Notes under the pieces: model-generated
What the model saw: the letters and a program-made list of their open reading frames with translations, nothing else
Told to the model about the DNA's origin: nothing
The model's database searches: none
Shown: one piece after another, positions 22,130 through 32,316 of the stretch
Numbering within the stretch: the first letter of the stretch is position 1
Layout of the letters: the number at the start of each line of letters is the position of its first letter
NCBI GenBank assembly: GCA_034640345.1
Contig: JAXRVH010000014.1
Span: 496,001 to 560,000, forward strand
Direction of reading: 5' to 3'
DNA length: 64,000 nucleotides
Source: Drechslera avenae
Lineage: Eukaryota > Ascomycota > Dothideomycetes > Pleosporales > Pleosporaceae
Translations under genes and position numbers: made by a program

Positions 22130-23380
22130 ATGAACCCAAAACCCAAGAACATTGTTATTGTCGGCGGCTCACTAGGAGGACTCCTCACAGGAGTTGCATT
22201 GAAACGGCTTCGAAAAAATCTCAATATCCGCATCTTCGAGCGCAACCCTACGCCGCTGCTGCAAGACCAGGGTGCCGGTGTCGTCGCCGGCCAAGATGTC
22301 CAGAAGTTTTTCAAGACCTACGATCGGAGCCAAACACCGTTGACTGTTCCAAGCTATCAGAGGCTATATCTTGACAAGAGTGGCAAGGTGATTAGCCATC
22401 ACGACCAAGAGCAACGGATGACAAGTTGGGACCTACTCTACCACCTTCTTCGAACAAACTACGATAGCACTGATACCCCTTATGCTAAAGTGCCAGTCTC
22501 TGAAGAAGGCGAGGGGAGGTCTTCCTATGAGTACGGATGTACAGTCACGAACGTCGAGACGCCAGAGTCGTCCGCACAACTGGGTTTTTCGGAACCCGTG
22601 AAAATCACCGTCCAGCACAAGTCCGGCGAAACATCAACAACCGAAGCAGACCTCGTCATCGCAGCTGATGGGCCTAGCTCCAAGATCCGCGAGGAGTACT
22701 TTCCAGATATAAAGCGTACATATGCTGGCTATGTCGCGTGGAGGGGCACAGTGCCCGAAACGCAGGTCTCTCAAACCGATGTCTTCGTCGAGAAATTCAC
22801 ATTTTTCCACACAGAAGGCCACCAAATTCTAGCGTATACCATTCCAGGAAGAAATGGAACTACCAAGCCCGGGGAAAGACTGTTGAATTGGGTGTGGTAT
22901 GTAAACTATAAAGAAGAGTCACCGGAGCATGTCGAGCTCATGACAGACAATGAGGGGAAGAGACATCACATCACCCTACCACCTGGTGGCATCAGAGAAG
23001 ATGTGTGGGAGCGGCAGAAGGAAATGGCCAAGCAGATGTTGCCGCCACAGTTTGCTGAAATTGTCAACAAGACCAGAGCTCCCTTTATACAAGCCATTAC
23101 CGACGTCATCGCGCCATCTGCTATGCTTGACGGCGGTAGACTGTTGTTACTTGGAGATGCATTGGCAGGATTCAGGCCACACACTGCTGCCAGTACAAAC
23201 CAAGCTGCTTTGGACGCTATGAAACTTGCTAGCGCTGTTGAACGATTACTCAAGGGAGGTAGGATGGAAGTGCTTCAGGAGTGGGAAGATGAGGTCTTGG
23301 AATACGGCAAGGCCATGCAGAAACACGGTGTAGAAATAGGTAATCGTAGCCAATTCGGCCAGCACCCGATGCAGAGGTAA
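22130..23380 (+). CDS. FAD-dependent monooxygenase (2,6-dihydroxypyridine 3-monooxygenase-like)
   Basis: A flavoprotein aromatic hydroxylase of the PHBH-type fold, 416 aa, intronless, starting at ATG 22130. The N-terminal dinucleotide-binding motif is IVIVGGSLGGLLTGVALKRL (residues 8-27), with FERN at the end of the second strand. DLVIAADGPSSKIREEYFP is the DG motif that contacts FAD and NAD(P)H. The C-terminal LLLGDALAGFRPHTAASTNQ is the GD motif; its RPHTAAST form is typical of the dihydroxypyridine hydroxylase branch rather than of salicylate hydroxylases. YAGYVAWRGTVPE also fits that branch. All key motifs are intact. The natural substrate in the fungus is unknown, and the neighbours do not form a catabolic cluster. 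Confidence 0.9.
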   Translation: MNPKPKNIVIVGGSLGGLLTGVALKRLRKNLNIRIFERNPTPLLQDQGAGVVAGQDVQKFFKTYDRSQTPLTVPSYQRLYLDKSGKVISHHDQEQRMTSWDLLYHLLRTNYDSTDTPYAKVPVSEEGEGRSSYEYGCTVTNVETPESSAQLGFSEPVKITVQHKSGETSTTEADLVIAADGPSSKIREEYFPDIKRTYAGYVAWRGTVPETQVSQTDVFVEKFTFFHTEGHQILAYTIPGRNGTTKPGERLLNWVWYVNYKEESPEHVELMTDNEGKRHHITLPPGGIREDVWERQKEMAKQMLPPQFAEIVNKTRAPFIQAITDVIAPSAMLDGGRLLLLGDALAGFRPHTAASTNQAALDAMKLASAVERLLKGGRMEVLQEWEDEVLEYGKAMQKHGVEIGNRSQFGQHPMQR

Positions 23381-23714
23381 AGTAGCTCAAGTGTTGTAAG
23401 TAAAGGTGTTGCGGTACGAATTATTCATACGATCATCTAGGCATATACGTACAAGTACCCTGTCTATCGTATGAATAAATTTAGTAATTCCTCTTACCTA
23501 GGATTACCCGAAAATGGTTTCTTCTCTTACTCTACACTTGGTTCGCTCTTGCGCTGCCTTTACCAGAGCAATACGGATAGTCTGTGCTGGACGTATATGA
23601 GGCGCTCTCTGATGTATCATTACTACTCTTCTGCACTACACTCTATACCTGCTCTGATCCCTAGGTACTTTGAGTTCTGATATAGTCTCTCACCTCCATA
23701 TACCAACACCAACC
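23381..23714. other. Short intergenic region
   Basis: AT-richer 334 bp between two genes on the same strand. No feature seen beyond the expected 3' UTR and promoter. Confidence 0.4.
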
Positions 23715-24451
23715 ATGAACCAGCCACCTCAACAGCCCGGGAACCCCGATTTCTATGGCATTCTGGGCCTAGATGAGTTTGCGTCCAGTGAGAAAATCGT
23801 AACGGCAGTTAAGAATCTAAGAGCAAAGTACCGTCCAGATGCAACACCAAACGCCGAACTCTTCAAACAAGCAAGTCGATTCCCCTTTTTTTCTTTAAAG
23901 GAACTGGTTGACTAATAACTTGCGCGATTTAGATTGGAACTGCGAAAGACGTCCTCACGGACAGGAAGGCTAAGATCCAATACGACAAAAACTACCGCAG
24001 GATACGCAATCAATGGAATACATATCACCTAAATCTTACGAAATGGCAGATACAAAAGGAGGGAAACGCTCGTCGTGAGGCAATGATGAAAACCGCCTTG
24101 AGAAGATTGAAGGAGAAGAAGGACAGGTTGAATGCTGCAATATTTGCCAAGGAACAAGAGCGACTCCAGGCTGCATGGGGGAAAGCGCAGAAAGAGCGCA
24201 ATCCTACGAGAAAAGAGGGGCCCTGTAAGTCTGAAGATGACCCTATCCAGAGGATGTGGAGGGAAAAGAATGAACCTGCTAGTAAGGCGGAAGCCTTCAA
24301 TGCGTCTGAACAGGGTCCAGGGGAGCAGCAACAAGAACAAGCAGAAGCCAACAGAAGCAGGCAAGCCCAAGAACGCATAAAGGGGAATCAACGTGCCAAG
24401 AACGATTGGCAGCATGAATTAATTCTCAAGGCCAAGAAGAAGAAAAATTAA
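23715..24451 (+). CDS. Degenerate J-domain protein with charged helical tail
   Basis: J-domains stimulate Hsp70 ATPase through a conserved HPD loop. Exon 1 is 23715-23870 and exon 2 is 23933-24451; 224 aa. Residues 12-73 read as a J-domain: DFYGILGLDEFASSEKI, VKNLRAKYRPDATPN, then FKQ joined to IGTAKDVLTDRKAKIQYD. The HPD triplet is replaced by RPD (residues 40-42), so Hsp70 stimulation is doubtful. The 62-nt intron begins GCAAGT and ends TTTAG, a GC-AG intron. The only nearby GT donor would shift the frame and destroy helix III. The rest is a Lys/Glu/Gln/Arg-rich, probably coiled-coil region ending in LKAKKKKN. Similar short J-like proteins are common and variable in these fungi. The role is unknown. 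Confidence 0.75.
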
Positions 24452-25111
24452 CAAACAAGACACACAGGGATAGTCCTCGTGCATTGCAGAACAGGGACCC
24501 ACAGGTTCCTTCAACCGCCCCACCGCTTCAGCCGACCGTAACGATATCCCCAGATAACGCCCTACTAGGGTAGCCATGTCCTGTCTACTACGAAAAGACA
24601 ACATCCAAAAAATACTTGGGAATTAGGTTTGTCGAAAAGGGGGGTTTGAGATTTTGGGGCACGTGCTACCAACGGGTCAACCATATTCGGCGCTTGAAGG
24701 CGAGTTTTGCAATTCTTGCGTGAGACAAAAAGGAAAGAAGAATATGCTTGAGAGATTCGGTTTGCTAATTTCTCTGGCTGTAGCCTTGATCCTGAATTAA
24801 CGTTCATCTTTCCATGTTTCCCAAAAAAAAACGTTAGAGGCGTATTGCACACATCACGACTGCAACTGATCATGTTTCATAAGTGTGTGTGTGTGTGTAA
24901 GCAACGAATTTGATAAAGTAGTTTCTATATACAAGACAAAACTCTACTACATACAAGTCCTCTCCAATGAAATCACCAAACCACCCCAAAAGTATCAACA
25001 CGAAAGAATGTCATAAGTCCGTCCGTCTACCCAGTATCATATCATCACCATCATTGTGGTTGTCGTCGTCTTCTAGAAAGCGATGCAACATGTCTACCAG
25101 CCCCGAGACAT
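24452..25111. other. Convergent 3' intergenic region
   Basis: Lies between the J-domain gene and the stop of the AA9 gene. Contains a (GT)n tract at 24883-24898. No gene seen. Confidence 0.45.
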
Positions 25112-25934
25112 TTAGTTCTCAAAGTCCCTGGCGTGTCTCTTGGCCAGAGAAGTAACGGCCGGGCCAGGGGTAGGGTAGCTGGTGAAGGCGCTGTAAACGT
25201 TGAAGAGGACACCAGGGTCAGTGTTCTAAGGTCACATTTGTTAGTCACAGCACCTTGAATATGGTTCACATGAGGAGACTGGGTAGAAAACTCACCTTGT
25301 AAAGGCTGGTACCGGCCACACCTCCGCTCAACTTCTTGGTTCCTGAGCCCGAAACCTTGAAGTTGATGCACTGTGGGTACGCCTGGGCGCCGTTGAGAGA
25401 GCCGGCAGCGTGCAGCGCCAGGATCTCGTGGCGGATGACGTAGTTGCCAGGAGCGACGTTGGGAATCTTGACGTTCCAGGAGAATTTGTTCTTGACGAAG
25501 TCGGTGGTAGCCCAGACACCGGGGTTGCTGCCCGACTTCCACCCCGAAGAGGAAATCTTTGTCCAGCGAAGGCTGGCGGGGTCGACGGTGTCGCAGCTCG
25601 TGCCGCAGTCGGCCATGTATTCTTGGATGGGGCCAACATGGGTTTCGGGCCATGTGTCCCAGACGAGGGTTGCGGTGTCACCGGCATTGACGGGCACGGA
25701 GAGACCGTTGCTCTTGCCCGACTTGTGGCAAATGATGGCAGAAGTGCCGAAGGCATCGGGGGAGACAAAGCCGTTGTCGAGGTTATCGGCTTGCCAGCCT
25801 ACGGTGGCGGGGATGGGATTCTGGTACTTGAGGGCTGCATTCCAGCCTTGGTACTTTTGGCTGCCGACGAGGACACTCTCGACGTGGCCGTGGGCTGCCA
25901 CAAGGGGCGCAACAAGGAGGAGGAGGGAAAGCAT
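25112..25934 (-). CDS. AA9 lytic polysaccharide monooxygenase (former GH61)
   Basis: AA9 enzymes are secreted copper monooxygenases that cleave cellulose or related glucans oxidatively. Exons are 25934-25296 and 25225-25112, with a 70-nt intron (GTGAGT...TAG); 250 aa. The signal peptide MLSLLLLVAPLVAA is followed directly by HGHVES, so mature His1 is residue 15. The second copper His is His99 (PETHVGPIQEY), the axial Tyr is Tyr186 with Gln184 (NGAQAYPQC), and His175 (ALHAAG) is the second-sphere His. Cysteines at residues 69 and 189 are placed for the usual disulfide. There is no CBM1 or linker; the C-terminus ends at KRHARDFEN. A TATAAG element lies about 130 bp upstream. All active-site residues are present, so the enzyme should be functional. 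Confidence 0.95.
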
Positions 25935-26063
25935 GGTGAGGGTAAGAGGCGGGGTAGTTGATGTACCGACTGAAGTAGAGAGAAGATGTGTGGGATGGAG
26001 CGAATGTCAGAGAGAAGTGAATGAACCTGCTGATGAGCTGTTGTATGAGGATACCATGAACCT

Positions 26064-26069
26064 CTTATA
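26064..26069 (-). promoter_or_regulatory. TATA-like element of the AA9 gene
   Basis: TATAAG on the minus strand, about 130 bp before ATG 25934, a fitting distance for a regulated gene with a leader of 60-100 nt. Confidence 0.5.
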
Positions 26070-26736
26070 CCCTCCCCTCTTCATAACTTCATCTATATCA
26101 ACGCTCCAAAACCCTCCGCCCCACGTGGCTATCAATCAAACAGTTCATCTAGATGCACACCAAACCAGGTTTCTAGGGGCTGCACCAGCCACGCCAGGGA
26201 ACCATGGCAAGCTTCCTTTCAATCAATTTTTGGCGTATATACAATCTTCTACCCGGTTTCAGCCTCACGCCTGCCACTCTTGGAAGACTTCCCTGTCTGC
26301 CACTGTTCGCCAGGCACTTGGTATCATGAGCGTGAGTCGGGTTGTTGAGGTGGGTGGCAATATGGATTGTCCACGTGGTGCTGGAATACCGCCGGTTTTA
26401 ATATAGTCGATGCAGTCTTCTGGTACATTTGAGCGCTGGCTAATATGCATTCGGCACTTGCGAACCCAAAACCCAGGATTTGGCCAGTCTCGGCGACAGA
26501 CTTGGGCTACATTTTGGTACTCTAAATCCTGGGCGGGGTAACTCCTTCGACTCAAGGAACTATTGCTTAATTCAAGGTACTAGAAGATCTAGAATTGGAG
26601 GATCCAGTCTTGCCAGGAATCCGAGACGTCTGTTGCTTTCGCTTTACCTATGCGAATGGCCGGTTGTACGCACATGTTAGTTCGGATACACGACATCCGC
26701 TGAACGGTCAATCTGTAACAACTACCGATGTGTAGC

Positions 26737-26759
26737 GTGACACTACCCCACAGTGTCAC
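26737..26759. repeat. Perfect inverted repeat, 8-bp arms
   Basis: GTGACACT and its reverse complement AGTGTCAC are separated by ACCCCAC. Related GATGTGTAG and GATATGTAG words flank it in direct orientation. It could be a protein-binding site or chance. Confidence 0.5.
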
Positions 26760-29142
26760 AAACCTACTGATATGTAGACTGTGCAGTATGACGGTGTTCT
26801 CACACCTATTGGCGGCTACATCCGATAGCGTGAAAGCGCCCGCTTTGGGCAATATCGAATAGATTGAATACGGACCGATCAACCGAACATTGACTTCCCC
26901 CGATGACCGATGCCATGTCGCGAGGCTAAGCTTGCCTTCGTGAAACTCTGGAACGTTACAGGGGCGCCGGTGATGGAACAAAAGTCGGGTAGTTCTGGAA
27001 AGTGTGTAAGCTCTGTTTACTACTAGTGCAATATGTCATTACCAAAATCGGGCTGACGTTTTCTCTTGGTCGCCAAAAGGAGAAATGTCACTTTGTCGGA
27101 TTGGGTAAAGTGTTTACCAGACGTAAAAGGGATGCCCAGTTTCCAAGCTCTTTAGGTGCATGGCTGTCTCGCAGCGTCGATCCAGAGCTTGGCTCTCGTA
27201 AAATCCTACGTTTCTCAACGAACCCTGTGGCACCAAAATTGTATAAACGTCAACCTAATGTCGTGATCCATATCTTTACCGGCTCGCCCGCAGAACCACG
27301 CGAATATAAGCATCAACCCATGTGCGAAAAAAACAAACTTTGAAAGTTCCTCCAATTGAGTGTCGGGGTGCCAAGCTTGCCGTGTCTGCCATCGCAGGGT
27401 GTCGCCCGCGATATGCCATCGGTGTTTGGTGAAACAATATTCCAAGGCCTAGTGAAACTTGCCCGATTATCCGGCCCTTTCATTGGCAATCAATGCTGAC
27501 GCGCTGCATCTAGAACCATGACTACCAAAATACCGGCAGCACCTGAGGCAAACCACAGCTTACCATTTGTCAATGCCAACCGAATGATTCGCCGCAACCC
27601 TTTTGATCGTATATGGGACGCGCGCGCGCACCGCTGTGAAGTATTGCAGAGTGACTCTTTCAGGATTTCGGTGCAACCGCGACAACTAGTGCAGACAAAC
27701 ATAGACGGTAAGCAAAAGCTGTGTACGCAAAATGCTGTCCAAGGGATTCCGCTGACTGCGCGTGAGGGTCGCATGATACCCCCTATAGGATTATAAAATC
27801 ACTCTGTGGCCGAATAGTCGCGCGCTACGAAGAAGCTCGTTCCGCTCTTCGTAGCTGCTTACTTTGTTAATTTCCATCGCACAGCCTCATGCGTGCTGCA
27901 TAGACAAGCATTGGCCTTGGGTTCAAAGTCCGCCGTGTTGTTTTGCGGGCGAGTCGTGAAACTGGTGATGACGATATTGAATTATGCACCGAGTCGGATT
28001 CGAGATATGAAAGAGACGCGACGCTGCTGCCAATCTCCTCACTGTTGTCGATGAGCAGAGACGACCAACGTAGACGTGTTGCGTAAATTCGTGCTTATCA
28101 TTCCAAGGTTGAGTCGTACTGAAGGACTGTGAGTGTGATCACGAACTCAAAAGCCAGGGCACGCCATGCTCGGGAAAACAATGACACTTGAGCCACACAG
28201 CCCTCTCGAGTGTCGCATTTTGCTTAGATCACGTGTGAGCAACAGAAGATGAGTAACCACTGTCAAGACGGGCGGGGTAAGCCAGATACAGGAGCTGGGT
28301 TATATTTGGGTTTGCTGATGCTGATGGTCTAGCACGCGCTTGGATGACTGGGTGACATGGAAACCGCTAGAATCCAAGGCTTACGGCTCACACGAGGGAC
28401 GACAAGGCGTACACGAGACACGTGACTAAGGGATGAAACAAAATCGCTAAAAAAACACTTGACAGACATTACCCCAGGAGCCGAGAATCAGCCAAGGCAG
28501 CGGAGCGTTGGGAAGAGGTTTGCGTCATAGTGTGTCGCATCATGATTTTGGGTGTGGTCGGACTCGTCTCTTTGTTGCCCTGAGCTCAGAGAGCTGGTGG
28601 AGTTTTTTGATGCTCGGCAAGTCAGAGGTGTGGGTGACGACGCGTCATCCACTTGCTGAGTAAACTTTACAACACCACCACATTGTCTGAGCAGTGTATC
28701 ATTGGGTTTTCAACGGCCTCTGTGTCATTGTTTCCGTGTGTTTAGGCGGACGGTCGAAGACTCGGGCGGACGATTGTAGAAGCGCGGAAGGGAGCCACAG
28801 GCATTTCCGAGCCCTCCAAGCACCCAAGGCCATGGGACAAGCGATAGCCGGAAGCCGTGCTCGTGCATAGCCACTCCGGATTGCCCGGGTATAGCCTTTC
28901 TACGCCCGTAAACACGCAGATGAGCTGAAGCATTACGCGTTCCTGAGGCCAACAGGATGGCATATCGTGGTCCATGGTGGGGTAGAGTGGCTTGTCCATG
29001 TGTGCGGAGCACGTGAAAGTGCATTCCAGCCAATGATGTGATGAATCGTCGCATGCAGCTAACGCCCCATTGGGCAGACGTTCGCAGGTTGAAAGGCACG
29101 ATTTGGCAAAGCCTGTGGTTCTTGGTACGAAAGCGGCAGCAG

Positions 29143-29149
29143 TATATAG
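29143..29149 (+). promoter_or_regulatory. TATA-like element upstream of the small membrane-protein gene
   Basis: TATATAG about 280 bp before ATG 29424; this would imply a long leader. Confidence 0.3.
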
Positions 29150-29423
29150 GGCGTCTGAATGGTAGGCCGTATTATTGCCCAGCGTCACACCTCCCTTGTG
29201 GAACGTTTGCCGCACCACATCGCTTTTATCAGCCGACGTAAGCACGACTTCCGACCATTCGCTCGATCGCCTTTTGGACACTCTAGCATCTTCCGGAACA
29301 TCCGCACAACTGAGTCCGACCTACCTTTTCAATACTGTCTTCGTCTCACCGTTTGCGACCGCCAACTCCGCAACTATTCATCGCTTGCATTGTTACACAA
29401 ACATCTGTATCACGACCGACGTC

Positions 29424-29812
29424 ATGCCACCCTTCTCCATGCCCTCCACTACCATGATCCTCCACAAAAGAGACAACATGGGCTTCAGCATCGCACCGAG
29501 TCTAATCATCTTCCTCGTCATCCTCGGTGCGGGTGCGCTCGTGTGCTGCGGCTTCGCCATCTTTCGCTTCTACGGCGGCGACGCCGAAGATGAGACTCGT
29601 TTCAATCGCTCCGCCGAACAAGATGCGTATATGAGGGAAGTGCGAGAGAGGACCTTTCGCAAGCTCCCGAACCTAGCGCTAAGAGGACCATCGTACTTTC
29701 CAAATGGAAATCTCAGCCACGCACCCATAAGTCCAAGGTAAGTCGCCGCCCGTGCCAATCAAACTGTACTCCATCTGACTGTCGCAGTGGTACCAACACC
29801 ACTTATGGATGA
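29424..29812 (+). CDS. Small single-pass membrane protein (112 aa)
   Basis: Exon 1 is 29424-29737 and exon 2 is 29788-29812, with a 50-nt intron (GTAAGT, branch CTGAC, acceptor GCAG). Splicing replaces an immediate TAA with the short end SGTNTTYG. A hydrophobic segment at about residues 21-45 (APSLIIFLVILGAGALVCCG) is followed by FRFYGG and a charged tail (DAEDETRFNRSAEQDAYMRE). By the positive-inside rule the short N-terminus is not clearly oriented; the tail is probably cytoplasmic. I do not recognise a named family. The clean intron and the CATGCC start context support a real gene. Later Met codons (MPSTT, MILHK) could also be starts. Confidence 0.65.
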
Positions 29813-30954
29813 ACAAATACCCGAGCTATACCCAAACCTTATGAAGATCCACGAAAAACGAAACTATGCAACGCGTGCGGTGCATGCGACTAGACAACCG
29901 TTGGTGATCCAGGCATCGCTCGGCGTCGAATGACGACACGCGACCTGAAAATTTCTTAGAGCTGCGTTAGACTGGTTTCTGCGATGGCTGAGTAGAATTG
30001 TTAGGAAGGACATTTCTTATTGATCAGTATCAAAGTCAACCTTGTATCGGGCGCATATCTCCATCATCGGACCCTAGAGGGCCGTAGAGATATGGGGATG
30101 TGGGTGCAGAGGTCCCGCTCAACGTGAGAGGGAGTCTGTGCCATGAAGCGGATCTTGTCAGGCTCAGAAGAGAGGTTGAGAGAAGGGCATCCGCAATAAG
30201 AGGTGCTGAAATATTTCCTTTGTAGAGGCGGCGATCGAGTTTTGTAAAGGTTGCAAATCCACTCCAAAGGCTGATATTGGCCATGCAACCCAGCCCCAGT
30301 TCTGTTTCATCATAGCAATTGCAGCTGTTAGAAAGATGTTTTCAGTCCAGCCTTCATGCTAGAAAATGCCGGTGATCTTTGCTGGGAGAATCGCAACGCG
30401 TGCGACAAGAACCCAAGCCTCCATACGCAGATGCTCGAGCAATGAAAAGAAATCAGGTGTCAGCTAGAAAAGGGGTAAGTGACGGAGATCCAACCAAGTG
30501 GCCCCACACCATAACTTTCACGGTGCTGTCCGCACTTCTCAGATCTTGACAGTAGCACGAATGACTCCCACAGCCCATTCAATGCCATGTGCAGAGTTGA
30601 AAGGAGTAGGATTTACAGGGTTAAGACCACCTCTTCTCCAGAACTTGTGGATTTCGATCTTCACAAAACTCTTCTTGTGTGACGTGAACTGCTGCTAGCG
30701 ACCAACTGCACTTGATTACAGGCCGCGGCGATCCAATCTAGGAAAATGCACGCTTATTGGCGGCAGTGAAAAGACAAAGATCGTCGTAGTCGTAGAGAAA
30801 GCGAAGAGGACGTCTTAGACTCGCTGTACCTTGATCTGGCGCTGCATCATTCCAGTATGCATCTAGATTACAGCCATCTCTTGGTAGGAATATCCTTTAA
30901 TAAGAACGGTAGCGGTAGGTAGACGTAAGTGCTGGAAGTATTGCCAGTCAGGAC
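29813..30954. other. Intergenic region, no gene seen
   Basis: About 1.1 kb after the small membrane-protein gene. Frames on both strands are short and unremarkable. Confidence 0.4.
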
Positions 30955-31440
30955 ATACTGGCTTGTGGCTCCGGGATTCGTTGTGGGAATGATGTTCTCA
31001 GCAAACATGCCTGTAGTTTCCGGCAGAGGCCATCAGAAAGTGGCAATGGATACTGTCAGGGCAAGTCATTCTGTATAACGTGTTCAGCTTGGTCTGCAAC
31101 CCGTGCAAAAATACGAGCAATTTCCCTGTGCGTAAGCAAACACGTATGATCGAGAAACACGCCCCTGATGTACTCCCTTTCAGACGTAAACAATAGAATA
31201 CCGGGTTGAAAATGCGAAAGCTGCATCTTGTCTTGCGTTTCGACAATTTGCACAGTCCCAGCCAATCTTCATCGCATGAACCAAGCCTTTCAGTATATTT
31301 TTTTGTGCCCTTTGAAATGATACTCAAACAGAAATTCGTCCTCAAAGTATAGCGCATCTCCGCTGCAGAGTCTCATCAGTTCCCGTACGCATCCAAAATA
31401 ATGGTACGAACCACTGGCTTGGTATACCGTAAGGTATCAT
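30955..31440 (-). pseudogene. Possible decayed protein-coding remnant, family unknown
   Basis: On the minus strand one frame reads protein-like for over 100 codons but is interrupted by several TGA codons. Legible pieces are LYFEDEFLFEYHFKG, then after a run of seven A and two TGA stops, QLSHFQPGILLFTSEREY and LTHREIARIFARVADQAEHV, then a further TGA. Around the A7 run a second frame continues plausibly (KKYTERLGSCDEDWLGLCKL), suggesting frameshifts as well. I cannot assign a family. Chance is a real alternative. Confidence 0.3.
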
Positions 31441-32316
31441 AACCGGTACCACGCAGTCTTTGTACGGGTTGGGGGGTGAGCTGTTCTGTACCTTGATGCG
31501 TATCTGCTTCTACCCAGTATACTCAAGCTTCGGCTTTGCATGAGACGTCTGGGCTCTCCTGGGATTCTAAGCGCTGGGCGGTACAAAAGACATATGACAA
31601 GCTAGGGAACCGGGTGAGGCTTGAACGGAGAAAGAGAGAGAGAGAGAGTTTGCCGTCTCGGAGAAAATCCGGGGGGCTGGTGCGCTAACCTGTTGCAGTC
31701 CACATCCGCCATCCCGCTCCCCTTTAGGCATTATGCCTCCTCTACATAAAATCGGCACGAAAAACGTTCTCGGGTTTGCACGGAATTCTCTACCCTCACA
31801 TGCGGCACGCTGACACGGCTTGACACCTTCCACATGTGCGGGTCACCTTCCACCCCGCACGTCGCTCAACCCCAAGCGCATCAGCGCAAATTCTGGACGA
31901 TCTCCCCCCCGTTGGAGTCAATTGGAGTCATCTGACAAGCTTTGTCCACCATCCGTGGACCCACTAGCATCCAGATGCTTGCGAGCGTTGCTTCACCGTC
32001 TGGTAGGTAACAATTCGGTCCGCCAATAGGCAAATAAACAAATAACGCCGACGTCATGGTGCCATGAAATAGCTTCATAGCAGGTTACATCCGTTGCCAA
32101 GTGCTGAAGTCTGGAGTAAGATCAAAAAAACTTTCAAGCGGGGTATATCCACAGAAAAGGCAAAAAGGGGAAGGAGCAAAGCCAGCATGCGACCATGAGG
32201 TCCTCATGGGCCAACAAAACTGTCAATATATACTCCAGGGCCCTTGGTCGTCATATGTTGGCTTTCCACGATCCCTTTCTCTGCATTCTAAGCTCGGCCC
32301 CCTACTCCCCAACAAT
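31441..32316. promoter_or_regulatory. Upstream region of the GH125 gene
   Basis: Contains a (GA)n tract at 31633-31648 and a TATATA element at 32227-32232, about 90 bp before ATG 32317. The reading frame of the GH125 gene is open back to 32101 but shows no family resemblance there, so it is treated as leader. Confidence 0.45.
32227..32232 (+). promoter_or_regulatory. TATA-like element of the GH125 gene
   Basis: TATATA (within CAATATATACTCC) about 85-90 bp upstream of ATG 32317. Confidence 0.45.

Larger units (their letters stand above)
26070..29423. other. Gene-poor region of 3.4 kb
   Basis: No convincing gene. One small ATG frame, 27518-27796 (92 aa), has no recognisable content. A perfect hairpin (GTGACACT / AGTGTCAC, 7-nt loop) lies at 26737-26759. 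The GC content is not obviously depleted, so heavy RIP is not apparent. The right end holds the promoter of the small membrane-protein gene, with TATATAG at 29143-29149. Confidence 0.4.
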
